Part shown: piece after piece, positions 17,774 to 25,360 of the stretch | How positions within the stretch are numbered: the stretch's first letter is position 1 | Layout of the letters: every line of letters begins with the position of its first letter | Assembly: GCA_031280435.1 (NCBI GenBank) | Contig: JAITGS010000009.1 | Span: 1 to 47,931, forward strand | Reading direction: 5' to 3' | Length of the DNA stretch: 47,931 nucleotides | Origin: Tannerellaceae bacterium | GTDB lineage: Bacteria > Bacteroidota > Bacteroidia > Bacteroidales > Tannerellaceae | Notes under the pieces: model-generated | Database searches by the model: none | Seen by the model: only the letters and a program-made list of their open reading frames with translations | What the model was told of the DNA's origin: nothing | Made by a program: the position numbers and the translations under genes

Positions 17774-18412
17774 TTATAAAAAGGGGTTGTTCAATCGTTC
17801 GTCCAGAACATGCGTTGCAGGGCCATGTCCGGGGTAAAGAATAGTTTCATCAGGCAGCGAAAGCACCTTGTCTTTTATAGCTGCAACAAGCACATCATGA
17901 TTGCCGCCCCATAGGTCCGTACGCCCTATGCTGCCGCTGAATATAGTATCGCCCACAATAGCAAAGCCATCCTTCCTGCTGTAAAAGATAACACTGCCGG
18001 GCGAATGACCCGGAACAGGGCGCACCACAATCTCCGAAATGCCGAACTTGATAACTTCATTGCTCAGCAGATAACTCGATATAGGCACCGACCTTATCCT
18101 GTCCTGGATTCCAAACAGCTTGGCCTGCTCCTGAGGAGACGGAAGCATTTCCACATCAGCCTTGTGCGCCCTTGGCGACAGCCCGTAGGCACGATCGGCA
18201 AAATCATTCCCAAACACATGATCCAGGTGCAGATGAGTACACAGCAAATGCTCAATAGTAAGCTCGCGCTCCTTAACGAACTCCTTCAGCTCCTTCTCCT
18301 CCTCCCTGCGAAAACAGCCGCAATCAATCAGAACTGCAGCCCCGGTTTCATCATACAAGATATAAGTGTTTACCGAGAAATAGTTAAACTCAAAAGACTT
18401 AACAGAGATCAT
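17774..18412 (-). CDS. Metallo-beta-lactamase-fold hydrolase, glyoxalase II-like
   Basis: About 212 aa with the metal-binding pattern THLHLDH, then PGHSPGS, GDTIFSGSIGRTD and YPGHGPATH. These match the glyoxalase II/YcbL-like branch, which hydrolyses thioesters; the actual substrate is unknown. The start MISVKSFEF at 18412 is preferred to 18442 because its ATG overlaps the rsmG stop as ATGA, a common sign of translational coupling, and removes an atypical 10-residue extension. Confidence 0.88.
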   Translation of the reverse strand: MISVKSFEFNYFSVNTYILYDETGAAVLIDCGCFRREEEKELKEFVKERELTIEHLLCTHLHLDHVFGNDFADRAYGLSPRAHKADVEMLPSPQEQAKLFGIQDRIRSVPISSYLLSNEVIKFGISEIVVRPVPGHSPGSVIFYSRKDGFAIVGDTIFSGSIGRTDLWGGNHDVLVAAIKDKVLSLPDETILYPGHGPATHVLDERLNNPFL

Positions 18413-19044
18413 AATGGTATATATACAATTCTTTTTAAGCAAAAATATGTTTCATTAAAACAAGAAGCCAGATCAATGCCGGAAGCCTTCTTGCGGAACG
18501 GCCTCAGCTCATGACTAAGCTCGCCACCCTTAAAGGTAATCAAGCCGTTAGGCAAAGCATTCCGTTGCAGCTCCGCAATGTTCTTCTTCACTAACCGCAC
18601 CTGCGATTCAACAGGCATAACCGCCCGGCTCACAACAAAATCATAGCGGCCCTTCTCATCCTCAACGCGGCAGTGCGCAAGGCTCACATTCTTCAGCCCT
18701 ATACTCGAAGCTACCTCCGTTGCCACCCGGATCTTCTTGCCCGTACCGTCGATGAGCCTGAAGCTGACCTCCGGGAAGTAAATCGCAAGAGGAATACCCG
18801 GAAAGCCGCCGCCGGTACCCATGTCCATCACCGAGGTGCCGTCTCTGAACCGAATCAGCTTCACAACCCCAAGCGAGTGCAAAACATGGTGAAGATAAAG
18901 GTTATCAATATCCTGCCGCGAGATAACATTAATCCTCTCATTCCAGTAAATATAAAGATCATTAAGGGCGGCAAGCTGCTCCCTTTGCTGCTCGCTAAGC
19001 TCGGGGAAATAAGCAAAAAGAACCGACAGTTGCGGATGAATCAT
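18409..19044 (-). CDS. rsmG: 16S rRNA (guanine-N7) methyltransferase RsmG
   Basis: A 211-aa SAM-dependent methyltransferase that in the known family modifies G527 of 16S rRNA. The SAM-binding stretch is VMDMGTGGGFPGIPLA, followed by FRLIDGTGKKIRV; ERINVISRQDIDNLYLHHVLHSL is the typical N-terminal helix pair. It starts 3 bases after the lipoprotein gene and overlaps the next gene by 4 bases. Confidence 0.95.
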   Translation of the reverse strand: MIHPQLSVLFAYFPELSEQQREQLAALNDLYIYWNERINVISRQDIDNLYLHHVLHSLGVVKLIRFRDGTSVMDMGTGGGFPGIPLAIYFPEVSFRLIDGTGKKIRVATEVASSIGLKNVSLAHCRVEDEKGRYDFVVSRAVMPVESQVRLVKKNIAELQRNALPNGLITFKGGELSHELRPFRKKASGIDLASCFNETYFCLKRIVYIPL

Positions 19045-19047
19045 TGT

Positions 19048-19932
19048 TCAAAAAAGAGCCTCAAGCATGCTGTCCGGACGCAGCAGCGCCCTCAGCTCCG
19101 CAAACGACACAGGCACCGCAATAAGTCCGGCAGCATAAGGAGCAATCTCATATTCATTAAAATAATAAATGATCCCCTTATCATTAATCTCGAAATTATT
19201 GTTCGGGGAGATTTCATCCACGCTGAAGAAGCCTATTTCCTCCAGCTCCTTGGCATCGCTCAGCTTATTATCCTTCACGAGCCGAGCCACAAGTATAGCG
19301 GCCATCCTGGCCTCAAAGCCGTCAACAAAAACATCCTTCTCTTCTATCTTTTTTCCCGACAAAAGGTCGACATTGCAGCAAATGTAACTGTGCGAACCAT
19401 GAGCGCCGCCCGAATAATTCTCGACGCTAACGGCAAAACTCAGTATGGAAGCATTGTCGAACTTCACCGCGTTTTCCTTCATTTCATAGTAAGAATAAGC
19501 CGTTTGGGAAACCTCGTCGAACAAATCATCGTCATGCTCCGCATGCTCGGCATCCGGCAACCTTTCGCTCTCTTCCTTAAACAAATTCTCCTGTTCCTTA
19601 TAAAACAAAAGATATTGCTCTTTATATTTCCCGGCCGCCTCATCCGGAGACAGGCCGGCATAGTTCTCGCCGAAGAATTCCGTTACAAACAGTGCCTGAA
19701 GCTTTTCGAGCAATTCGGGATTGAGCCCCGAAGCCGGATAGAGGAAAGATACCTTAAGTTCGCTGCTGGGATTATCGGTATTGTCGAAGAAATGAGCGAA
19801 ATGGCTCAACAGTATTGACTTATATTCAATATCGCTCTTAGCCGTACCTGCTGCCTTAGGCTTACAGCCCGACAGACATATTAAACTTATGATCAATAGA
19901 ATATAAATGCTTTTAAACTTTATGTTTTCCAT
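19048..19932 (-). CDS. Lipoprotein with DUF3298/DUF4163 (RsiV-like) fold
   Basis: A 294-aa protein with a lipoprotein signal: a hydrophobic stretch and lipobox LSGC at about residues 20-23. The mature part contains VENYSGGAHGSHSYICCNVDLLSGKKI and the C-terminal FNEYEIAPYAAGLIAVPVSFAELRALL, which match the DUF4163/DUF3298 pair found in RsiV and related envelope proteins. Lysozyme sensing by RsiV should not be assumed here. A strong promoter precedes it, and rsmG follows at 3 bases, making it the first gene of the run to gcvP. Confidence 0.82.
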   Translation of the reverse strand: MENIKFKSIYILLIISLICLSGCKPKAAGTAKSDIEYKSILLSHFAHFFDNTDNPSSELKVSFLYPASGLNPELLEKLQALFVTEFFGENYAGLSPDEAAGKYKEQYLLFYKEQENLFKEESERLPDAEHAEHDDDLFDEVSQTAYSYYEMKENAVKFDNASILSFAVSVENYSGGAHGSHSYICCNVDLLSGKKIEEKDVFVDGFEARMAAILVARLVKDNKLSDAKELEEIGFFSVDEISPNNNFEINDKGIIYYFNEYEIAPYAAGLIAVPVSFAELRALLRPDSMLEALF

Positions 19933-19958
19933 ATCTTTTGTACTTGAAATTAATGGCG

Positions 19959-19991
19959 CAAAGATATTAATAATATTGTCGTTGCTTCAAA
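19959..19991 (-). promoter_or_regulatory. Promoter TTTG-N21-TATCTTTG for the 19932-14909 run
   Basis: On the minus strand TTTG (19991-19988) and TATCTTTG (19966-19959) are 21 bases apart, a full Bacteroidota promoter. The leader to the start codon at 19932 would be about 20 bases. Confidence 0.7.
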
Positions 19992-20190
19992 TTGTTGATA
20001 ACTCGTGGCAAGGCTGTAATGGCCGGGGTGCTTGATGTAGTGATGTTGATAATTTATTTGTGGCCTGTTTGCGGCTTAAACTTGCGCTGATTACGCAGCT
20101 TGTGTCGCCCGGTTTTGTTGTTCTTTTGCGGCTTATTTTGCCTGAGTATTTCCGTGGTAACGATTTCTTTTTCATCTATGAAGAAAAGAA

Positions 20191-20198
20191 TACTTTTG
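20191..20198 (+). promoter_or_regulatory. -7 box TACTTTTG before the flavin reductase gene
   Basis: TACTTTTG matches TAnnTTTG and lies 35 bases before the start codon at 20234. No good -33 TTTG was found. Confidence 0.5.
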
Positions 20199-20233
20199 CG
20201 CTGTTTATTTAATCTCTAAACTTTATTAAGAAT

Positions 20234-20812
20234 ATGAATATGAACAGTGAGAATAGTGCTATTATACCGGGGGCGAATTTTGAGCAATTATTTATGCCCG
20301 TTACTCCCGAAAATATCAGTGAGAACGTGTTTTCTTTGGCCGGTAAGATTTTCCCGGTTATTACTGCGGGTTGTGTGGATAACTGCAATGCTATGACGGC
20401 GAGCGGGGGTGGCTATGGTGTTCTGTTCAAGAGGCCTGCTACGTGGTGCATTTTGCAGTCTACTCGTTATACGCTTGAGATGATGTTGAAATTCGGGTCT
20501 TATACTTTGTCTTATTTCGGGGAGGAATACAGGGATGATGTGTTGTTTCTGGGTAGCAAGTCGGGGAGGGATAGCGAGAAGATGAGTGAGGTTAATCTGA
20601 GTGTGATTGAGACTCCTTTGGGGAATGTTGCTTTCAGGGAGGCTTTCCTGGTTATTGAGTGTAAACTTGTTCAGGTTACGACGGTTCATGAGGCTGATTT
20701 TTATTCCGAGGAGGCGATTAATTATATTGGTAAGGTTTATAAAGATCCGGATGAATATCGCAAATATGTGTTTGGGGAAATCAGGGCTGTATGGGAGAAA
20801 AGGGGCGGGTGA
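20234..20812 (+). CDS. Flavin reductase-like (FMN-binding split barrel) protein
   Basis: A 192-aa protein resembling the flavin reductase-like domain: ITAGCVDNCNAMTASGGGYGVLFKRPATWCIL near residues 38-70, TLEMMLKFGSYTLSYFGEEYRDDVLFLGSKSGRDSEKM, and ECKLVQVTTVHEADFY. These are the positions where FMN and the dimer interface usually lie. The physiological acceptor is unknown. The first codons at 20234 (MNMNSEN) follow an A/T-rich leader. It is followed by asparaginase after 75 bases with a separate promoter box. Confidence 0.82.
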   Translation: MNMNSENSAIIPGANFEQLFMPVTPENISENVFSLAGKIFPVITAGCVDNCNAMTASGGGYGVLFKRPATWCILQSTRYTLEMMLKFGSYTLSYFGEEYRDDVLFLGSKSGRDSEKMSEVNLSVIETPLGNVAFREAFLVIECKLVQVTTVHEADFYSEEAINYIGKVYKDPDEYRKYVFGEIRAVWEKRGG

Positions 20813-20872
20813 TTTGCGGGCATAGCTCTTCCTCCCGGGCTTTTATGGCCTATGGATTCGGGATTGTTTGCT

Positions 20873-20880
20873 TACCTTTG
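20873..20880 (+). promoter_or_regulatory. -7 box TACCTTTG almost touching the asparaginase start
   Basis: TACCTTTG matches TAnnTTTG and ends 7 bases before the ATG at 20888. Initiation at the usual distance would give an mRNA with no leader or only a few bases. Confidence 0.55.
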
Positions 20881-20887
20881 TGTCATT

Positions 20888-21946
20888 ATGAAGCAAAATT
20901 TGTATACGACACGGGAAAAATCTTCTATTCTTTTAATTTATACGGGTGGTACTATCGGTATGATGGAAAACCCTGATACGGGTGGGCTGGAGCCGTTTGA
21001 TTTCGCTCATCTTGAGGTTCATGTGCCGGAGCTGAAAAGGCTTGGTCACAGGGTGGATACTTATGGCTTTGAGCCTCCTGTCGATTCGTCTGAGATGGGC
21101 CCTGAGGGTTGGCAGCGTATCGTTGAGGTTATTGCGTCGGGCTATTCGGAGTATGATGGTTTTGTGGTGCTGCATGGTACGGATACTATGTCTTTTACGG
21201 CCTCGGCGCTTAGTTTTATGCTCGAAAATCTTGGTAAGCCTGTAATTTTTACGGGTTCTCAGTTGCCTATCGGTATGTTGCGTACGGATGGTAAGGAGAA
21301 TCTGATTACTGCGATTGAGATTGCTGCTGCCAAGGAAAACGGGCTGGCTGTTGTTCCGGAGGTCTGTGTGTTTTTTGAGAACACTTTGCTGCGCGGCAAT
21401 CGTACCCGTAAGATTAATACGGATAATTTTAATGCTTTCCGATCCTTTAATTACCCTGCGCTTGCCTATGCGGGCGTTAATATCAAATACGATCGCGAGC
21501 ATATTTACAGGCAGGCTCTTCCCAAGCCTTTGCGGGCGCATTATTCGCTTGATTGTAATATTGCTATTCTTAAGCTTTTCCCCGGGATGTCGGATCGGGT
21601 GATTGGTTCGATTTTGAATATTGTGGGCTTGAGGGGAGTTGTTCTTGAGACGTTCGGCAGTGGTAATGCTCCTCTGACGGCCTGGTTTGTTGATATGCTG
21701 AGGGCTGCTGTCGATCGTGGGATTGTGATTGTCAATGTTACGCAGTGTGTTGGCGGCTCGGTGGAGATGTTTCGTTACAGGACGGGGCAGCAGCTGCTGG
21801 ATGCGGGGCTTGTGAGCGGTTTTGATATTACGACGGAGAGTGCTGTTACGAAGCTTATGTTTTTGTTTGGCCAGGGGATGGGGCCTGAGGAGGTTAAGGC
21901 GCACATGGGTTGCTCGCTCATTGGTGAAACTACTATTATTAGTTGA
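20888..21946 (+). CDS. ansA: Type I L-asparaginase
   Basis: Hydrolyses asparagine to aspartate and ammonia in the cytoplasm. The two threonine motifs of the family are present: IYTGGTIGM and VLHGTDTM, the latter with the catalytic Asp; the lysine region is unusual but VIFTGSQLPIGMLRTDG is conserved. About 352 aa, without a signal peptide. The start at 20888 (MKQNLYTTREK) is preferred to 20852: the longer form begins upstream of the TACCTTTG promoter box and adds an atypical N-terminus. The next gene starts 6 bases after the stop. Confidence 0.93.
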   Translation: MKQNLYTTREKSSILLIYTGGTIGMMENPDTGGLEPFDFAHLEVHVPELKRLGHRVDTYGFEPPVDSSEMGPEGWQRIVEVIASGYSEYDGFVVLHGTDTMSFTASALSFMLENLGKPVIFTGSQLPIGMLRTDGKENLITAIEIAAAKENGLAVVPEVCVFFENTLLRGNRTRKINTDNFNAFRSFNYPALAYAGVNIKYDREHIYRQALPKPLRAHYSLDCNIAILKLFPGMSDRVIGSILNIVGLRGVVLETFGSGNAPLTAWFVDMLRAAVDRGIVIVNVTQCVGGSVEMFRYRTGQQLLDAGLVSGFDITTESAVTKLMFLFGQGMGPEEVKAHMGCSLIGETTIIS

Positions 21947-21952
21947 GCTGTG

Positions 21953-22801
21953 ATGGAGCTTGTGTTTTTGAGTCTGAGAAGCGGTAGCCTTGGCAATTGT
22001 TATATTCTGGGTACGGAGGAGTATGGTATTATGATCGATGCCGGTCTTTGTGTGCGTGATGTTAAACAAATCATGCGGGAGTATGGCATGCTGTTTCCGG
22101 ATTACATCAGGGCCGTTGTTATCACTCATGAGCATATCGATCATATAAAGGCTTCGGGGATTTTTGCGGATAAGATTGGTATCCCGGTGTATGCTACGCG
22201 GGAGGTTCATGCCGGCATTAAGAATAATCACCGCATCAGGTTGCTGCCTCCCGATAAGTGTGTGGTGATTGAGAAGGAGGTTCCGTTTATGCTGGGTGAT
22301 TTTCGTTTGACGGCTTTCGAGGTTCCTCATGACAGTGCTGATAATGTCGGTTATTTTATTGAGGGCTTCGATCATTGCTTTACGTTTGTTACGGATATTG
22401 GGCACATTACTCCGACGGTTAGCGAATATGCTTGCCGTGCTCACCATCTTATTCTGGAGGCCAACTATCATGAGGGGATGCTGGAGGATGGGATTTATCC
22501 TGCTCGATTGAAGAAGCGTATTGCGGGCAATAACGGTCACTTGAGCAACCAGGCTGCCGCGGAGTTTCTGGCGCTCAATTACAGGCCTCACCTGAAGGAC
22601 ATCTGGCTCTGCCATCTTAGCGGCGATAATAATCATCCGGAGCTGGCTCGTAAAACTGTCGGCGAGCGTATGCTGGCGAATGGCATCCGTGTGAACAGGG
22701 ACGTTTCGCTGCATGTTCTCAACAGGGCTACTCCTACGGGCGCATGGAGGTGGAAGGCGGAGCGCAGTGATGCTGCGCCCGGCCCGGACAGTGACGATTA
22801 G
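21953..22801 (+). CDS. Metallo-beta-lactamase-fold hydrolase, YycJ/WalJ-like
   Basis: About 282 aa with N-terminal FLSLRSGSLGNCYILGTEE, the pattern ITHEHIDHIKA (HxHxDH), a later ETDIGH-like FVTDIGHITP, and LWLCHLSGDNNHPE, all as in the YycJ/VicX family. Members may act in cell-envelope or DNA processing, but no reaction is settled. ATG at 21953 is chosen over GTG at 21950. The C-terminal tail (about 20 residues, GAWRWKAERSDAAPGPDSDD) is low in order. It is convergent with rnhB, 6 bases away. Confidence 0.88.
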   Translation: MELVFLSLRSGSLGNCYILGTEEYGIMIDAGLCVRDVKQIMREYGMLFPDYIRAVVITHEHIDHIKASGIFADKIGIPVYATREVHAGIKNNHRIRLLPPDKCVVIEKEVPFMLGDFRLTAFEVPHDSADNVGYFIEGFDHCFTFVTDIGHITPTVSEYACRAHHLILEANYHEGMLEDGIYPARLKKRIAGNNGHLSNQAAAEFLALNYRPHLKDIWLCHLSGDNNHPELARKTVGERMLANGIRVNRDVSLHVLNRATPTGAWRWKAERSDAAPGPDSDD

Positions 22802-22807
22802 GCGGAG

Positions 22808-23404
22808 CTATCGTACGGCAAATGTCTGTCGGTGATGTGGTGTCTTGCCGTAGACTTTGATTGCATGCCGGTGTTCGCTGGTTGGGTAGCCTTTGTTTTT
22901 TTCCCATTGGTATTGCGGGTATTCCCGGCTTAGCTGTTCCATGTGTTCGTCGCGGTGGGTTTTTGCCAGTATTGATGCGGCGGCTATGCTCATGTAGAGT
23001 GCGTCGCCGCTGACTATGGTTGTGTGTTCTATGCCCGGATATGGGATGAAGCTGTTTCCGTCTATGAGTAAATGTTCGGGCCGAACCTTGAGCATGTCTA
23101 TGGCGCGGTGCATAGCGAGCAGTGATGCCCGTAGGATGTTTATCGCGTCGATTTCGGCTCCTGTGGCCGATGCTACGGCCCATGCTGTTGCGTCTTTTTC
23201 TATGAGCAGGCGCAATGCGGCTCGCTTGGCCGGTCGCAGTCGTTTGCTGTCGTTTAGTCCTTCGCATTTGAAGTCGGGCGGAAGTATTACTGCTGCTGCG
23301 AATACTGGCCCTGCAAGGCATCCCCGTCCGGCTTCGTCGCATCCGGCTTCTATGAGGTTTGGGGTGAAATAGGGTTTGAGATGTGCCGATGTGTTGCAGA
23401 TCAT
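22808..23404 (-). CDS. rnhB: Ribonuclease HII
   Basis: A 198-aa enzyme that cuts RNA in RNA-DNA hybrids, including single ribonucleotides in DNA. The motif GCDEAGRGCLAGPV holds the metal-binding D23 and E24, LLIDGNSF the next Asp, and SIAAASILAKTHRDEHM the last. The YPQYQWEKNKGYPTSEHRHAI segment is typical. The reading is complete. Confidence 0.96.
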   Translation of the reverse strand: MICNTSAHLKPYFTPNLIEAGCDEAGRGCLAGPVFAAAVILPPDFKCEGLNDSKRLRPAKRAALRLLIEKDATAWAVASATGAEIDAINILRASLLAMHRAIDMLKVRPEHLLIDGNSFIPYPGIEHTTIVSGDALYMSIAAASILAKTHRDEHMEQLSREYPQYQWEKNKGYPTSEHRHAIKVYGKTPHHRQTFAVR

Positions 23405-23482
23405 AATGTGTTGTTGATTATATTAGAGTTAAACTTAGATTTAGATTTGAATGATTGTGGAATGGGCAGGGAAAAGAGATCT

Positions 23483-23490
23483 TATCTTTG
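23483..23490 (+). promoter_or_regulatory. -7 box TATCTTTG before the HD gene
   Basis: TATCTTTGC lies 20 bases before the start codon at 23510. The -33 position shows no well-spaced TTTG. Confidence 0.55.
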
Positions 23491-23509
23491 CCGCTAAAAA
23501 ATATAGTTG

Positions 23510-24070
23510 ATGAATCCGAACAAAATAATAGCTGAATACTATCCTGAGGGCTCGAAGGCCCGTAAAATACTTGTCAGGCATGGCGAGGATGTTGCCGGAA
23601 AAGCCTTGCAAATTGCTGCTCTCCATCCGGAAATGCTGCTCGACTTGCGGTTTATTGAAGAGGCGGCTATGCTGCACGACATAGGGATCTTCCTGTGTAA
23701 TGAGCCCGAATTTCATTGCTTCGGCGCGGCCGAATACATTTGCCACGGCTATCTTGGCGCCGATTTGCTTCGCGGCAAAGGTCTTCATCGCCACGCACTT
23801 GTTTGCGAGCGCCACACCGGAGCCGGCATTACTATCGACGAGATTGTACTGCGCAACTTGCCTTTGCCGTTTCGCAACATGCTGCCTCTTTCGCTTGAGG
23901 AAAAAATCATTTGCTACGCTGATAAATTTTTCAGTAAAACCAAGCCCGGCAAGGAAAAAGCCTTGGAGAAGGTGCTCAAGAGCCTCTCAAAGCATGGTCG
24001 GGATACGTTAGAGCGGTTCATGCAGATGCACTATCTTTTTTACGGCGAACGCTTGGATTATATGGAATGA
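23510..24070 (+). CDS. HD-domain phosphohydrolase-like protein
   Basis: About 186 aa with the HD signature AAMLHDIGIF and further histidines in FHCFGAAEYICHGYLGADLL and ALVCERHTGAG, followed by EEKIICYADKFFSK. These fit a metal-dependent HD phosphohydrolase related to small uncharacterised HDIG proteins. The substrate is unknown. ATG at 23510 is chosen over TTG at 23507. It converges on the membrane protein gene with a 6-base gap. Confidence 0.88.
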   Translation: MNPNKIIAEYYPEGSKARKILVRHGEDVAGKALQIAALHPEMLLDLRFIEEAAMLHDIGIFLCNEPEFHCFGAAEYICHGYLGADLLRGKGLHRHALVCERHTGAGITIDEIVLRNLPLPFRNMLPLSLEEKIICYADKFFSKTKPGKEKALEKVLKSLSKHGRDTLERFMQMHYLFYGERLDYME

Positions 24071-24076
24071 GGGGGG

Positions 24077-24463
24077 TCAGCTCCTCCGTTTTGCCATTAT
24101 GATAATGAAGGCCTGCGGGAGGATGAGCCAAAAGCCCGAAAGGGGATCGACGATGCATCCGGCAACCGACATTATCAGCAAGCCGTAGCCGAGCCACAGG
24201 GGAGCTGCTTCCCCCACCCTCTTTATATATTCGTGAACCATTAGTCCGAGAAGCATGCAGAATATACCACACACGAGGAACCATACTGCCAGGCCGCGCC
24301 CAAAACTCTCGCCCACTCCGTTCCACAAACCGTCTTGAACAATGGCCATCAGAAATTCTCCGCCGAGCATGATTGCGACAATTGTGTGGACTATGCCCGT
24401 TGTCAGCAACAGTATGCCGCTGAGTTGCCACCATTTTGTTAATTTCTTTTTATTCATCTTCAT
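24077..24463 (-). CDS. Small membrane protein, DUF6463-like
   Basis: A 128-aa protein with four predicted membrane segments (about 14-33, 56-75, 89-104 and 108-122) and a basic end (AKRRS). The segments GIVHTIVAIMLGGEF and FGRGLAVWFLVCGIFCMLLGLMVHEY resemble the DUF6463 group, whose function is unknown. The start may be 24463 or the second Met at 24457. Confidence 0.7.
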   Translation of the reverse strand: MKMNKKKLTKWWQLSGILLLTTGIVHTIVAIMLGGEFLMAIVQDGLWNGVGESFGRGLAVWFLVCGIFCMLLGLMVHEYIKRVGEAAPLWLGYGLLIMSVAGCIVDPLSGFWLILPQAFIIIMAKRRS

Positions 24464-24784
24464 TTGAATGATATTATAATGCGTGCAAATAAAAAAAGAA
24501 AAAACAAGGGCAGCAATAAGGGCTCAAGGCAGGGCTGAAGGAATTTTCGCCTTGCTGCTATTGATTGCACCCTCACTTTTCAGGGAGAAGAGCTGACAAA
24601 ACGGCACACATCGCCTCGTTCACATATCTTCACACTAAACAGATTTATACACTTTCCTTAATTTATATTATATCAGAGCGCAATCTCTTATGCTTTCGGA
24701 TGTTAAAACTAAGCGTCAGTCCCATTGCAGGGCCCGTAGGTGAGGAAAAATAGACAAAAAAAACGCGGCACATAGCCAAATCGG

Positions 24785-25071
24785 TTTAACCGAAGCTCCC
24801 CGCTGTCAGCACGGAGCTTCGGTTAAAGCAAATATTAACAATTGCAGCTGCGTTCGTTAATATTTATTTTAACCGAAGGGCCTCGACGGCGGCGGGAAGG
24901 ATATTTTTTTTTACCGAAGCTTCCCGCTGACAGCACGGAGCTTCGGTAAAAACAAGTATTAACAATTCCAGCTGCGGCGTTAATACTTTTTTCAACCGAA
25001 GCTCCGTGCCGGCTGCGGGACGCTTAATATATTCCGATTTTCTTTCAAATTCTCAGCGGGAAACTTCGGTT
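24785..25071. repeat. Duplicated 124-bp hairpin block
   Basis: The order A-B-C is repeated with a 124-bp step. A is a hairpin: TTTAACCGAAGCTCC 24785-24799 with 24813-24827; second copy TTTTTACCGAAGCTTCC 24908-24924 with 24937-24952. B is an A/T-rich hairpin around CAGCTG: AAATATTAAC 24830-24839 with 24856-24865; second copy AAGTATTAAC 24954-24963 with 24979-24988. C starts with AACCGAAG (24871 and 24994); the second C is closed by CTTCGGTT at 25064-25071. Arm changes between copies are paired (A-T to T-A, A-T to G-C), so both copies keep their stems. Confidence 0.9.
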
Positions 25072-25318
25072 AAATTCAGGAGCTGTCATTTTGTCAGCAG
25101 GACGAATAGTTCTTCAGGCTACGGGATAGAAATGCTATGCCTTGCGTGTTTGCCTTGCAGCATCATTTTTTGACCTTGCTCAACGTATATTGTGAGTAAC
25201 GACAGGCTCCGGAGCCGCTTTTCAAGCCATCTTTAGCCAAAAGACAGGAATTTGAATGCCCGGATTGCATCTGCTTACATATATATATATAGCCATAAAC
25301 AGAATTGAAACATTTTAA

Positions 25319-25326
25319 TATCTTTG
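25319..25326 (+). promoter_or_regulatory. -7 box TATCTTTG before the Gfo/Idh/MocA gene
   Basis: TATCTTTGC lies 35 bases before the start codon at 25361. No well-spaced -33 TTTG was seen. Confidence 0.6.
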
Positions 25327-25360
25327 CCCTATTCCAAACTTTTAAAAACAATATAGCGAT

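Larger units (their letters stand above)
24464..25360. other. 897-base gene-free region with structured repeats
   Basis: No frame here has coding character. The first 300 bases are unremarkable. From 24785 to 25071 lies a two-copy block of hairpins, described separately. An AT-dinucleotide run occurs at 25279-25291, and the promoter of the next gene is at 25319-25326. Confidence 0.7.

Noticed and set aside
19987-20175. 62-codon minus-strand frame, basic N-terminus
   Set aside because: It overlaps the promoter area of two divergent genes, including the -33 element at 19988-19991, and has no family resemblance.
20933-22714. 593-codon frame antisense to asparaginase and the YycJ-like gene
   Set aside because: It spans two genes with clear domains on the other strand; composition (Asn/Arg/His-rich) is that of a shadow frame.
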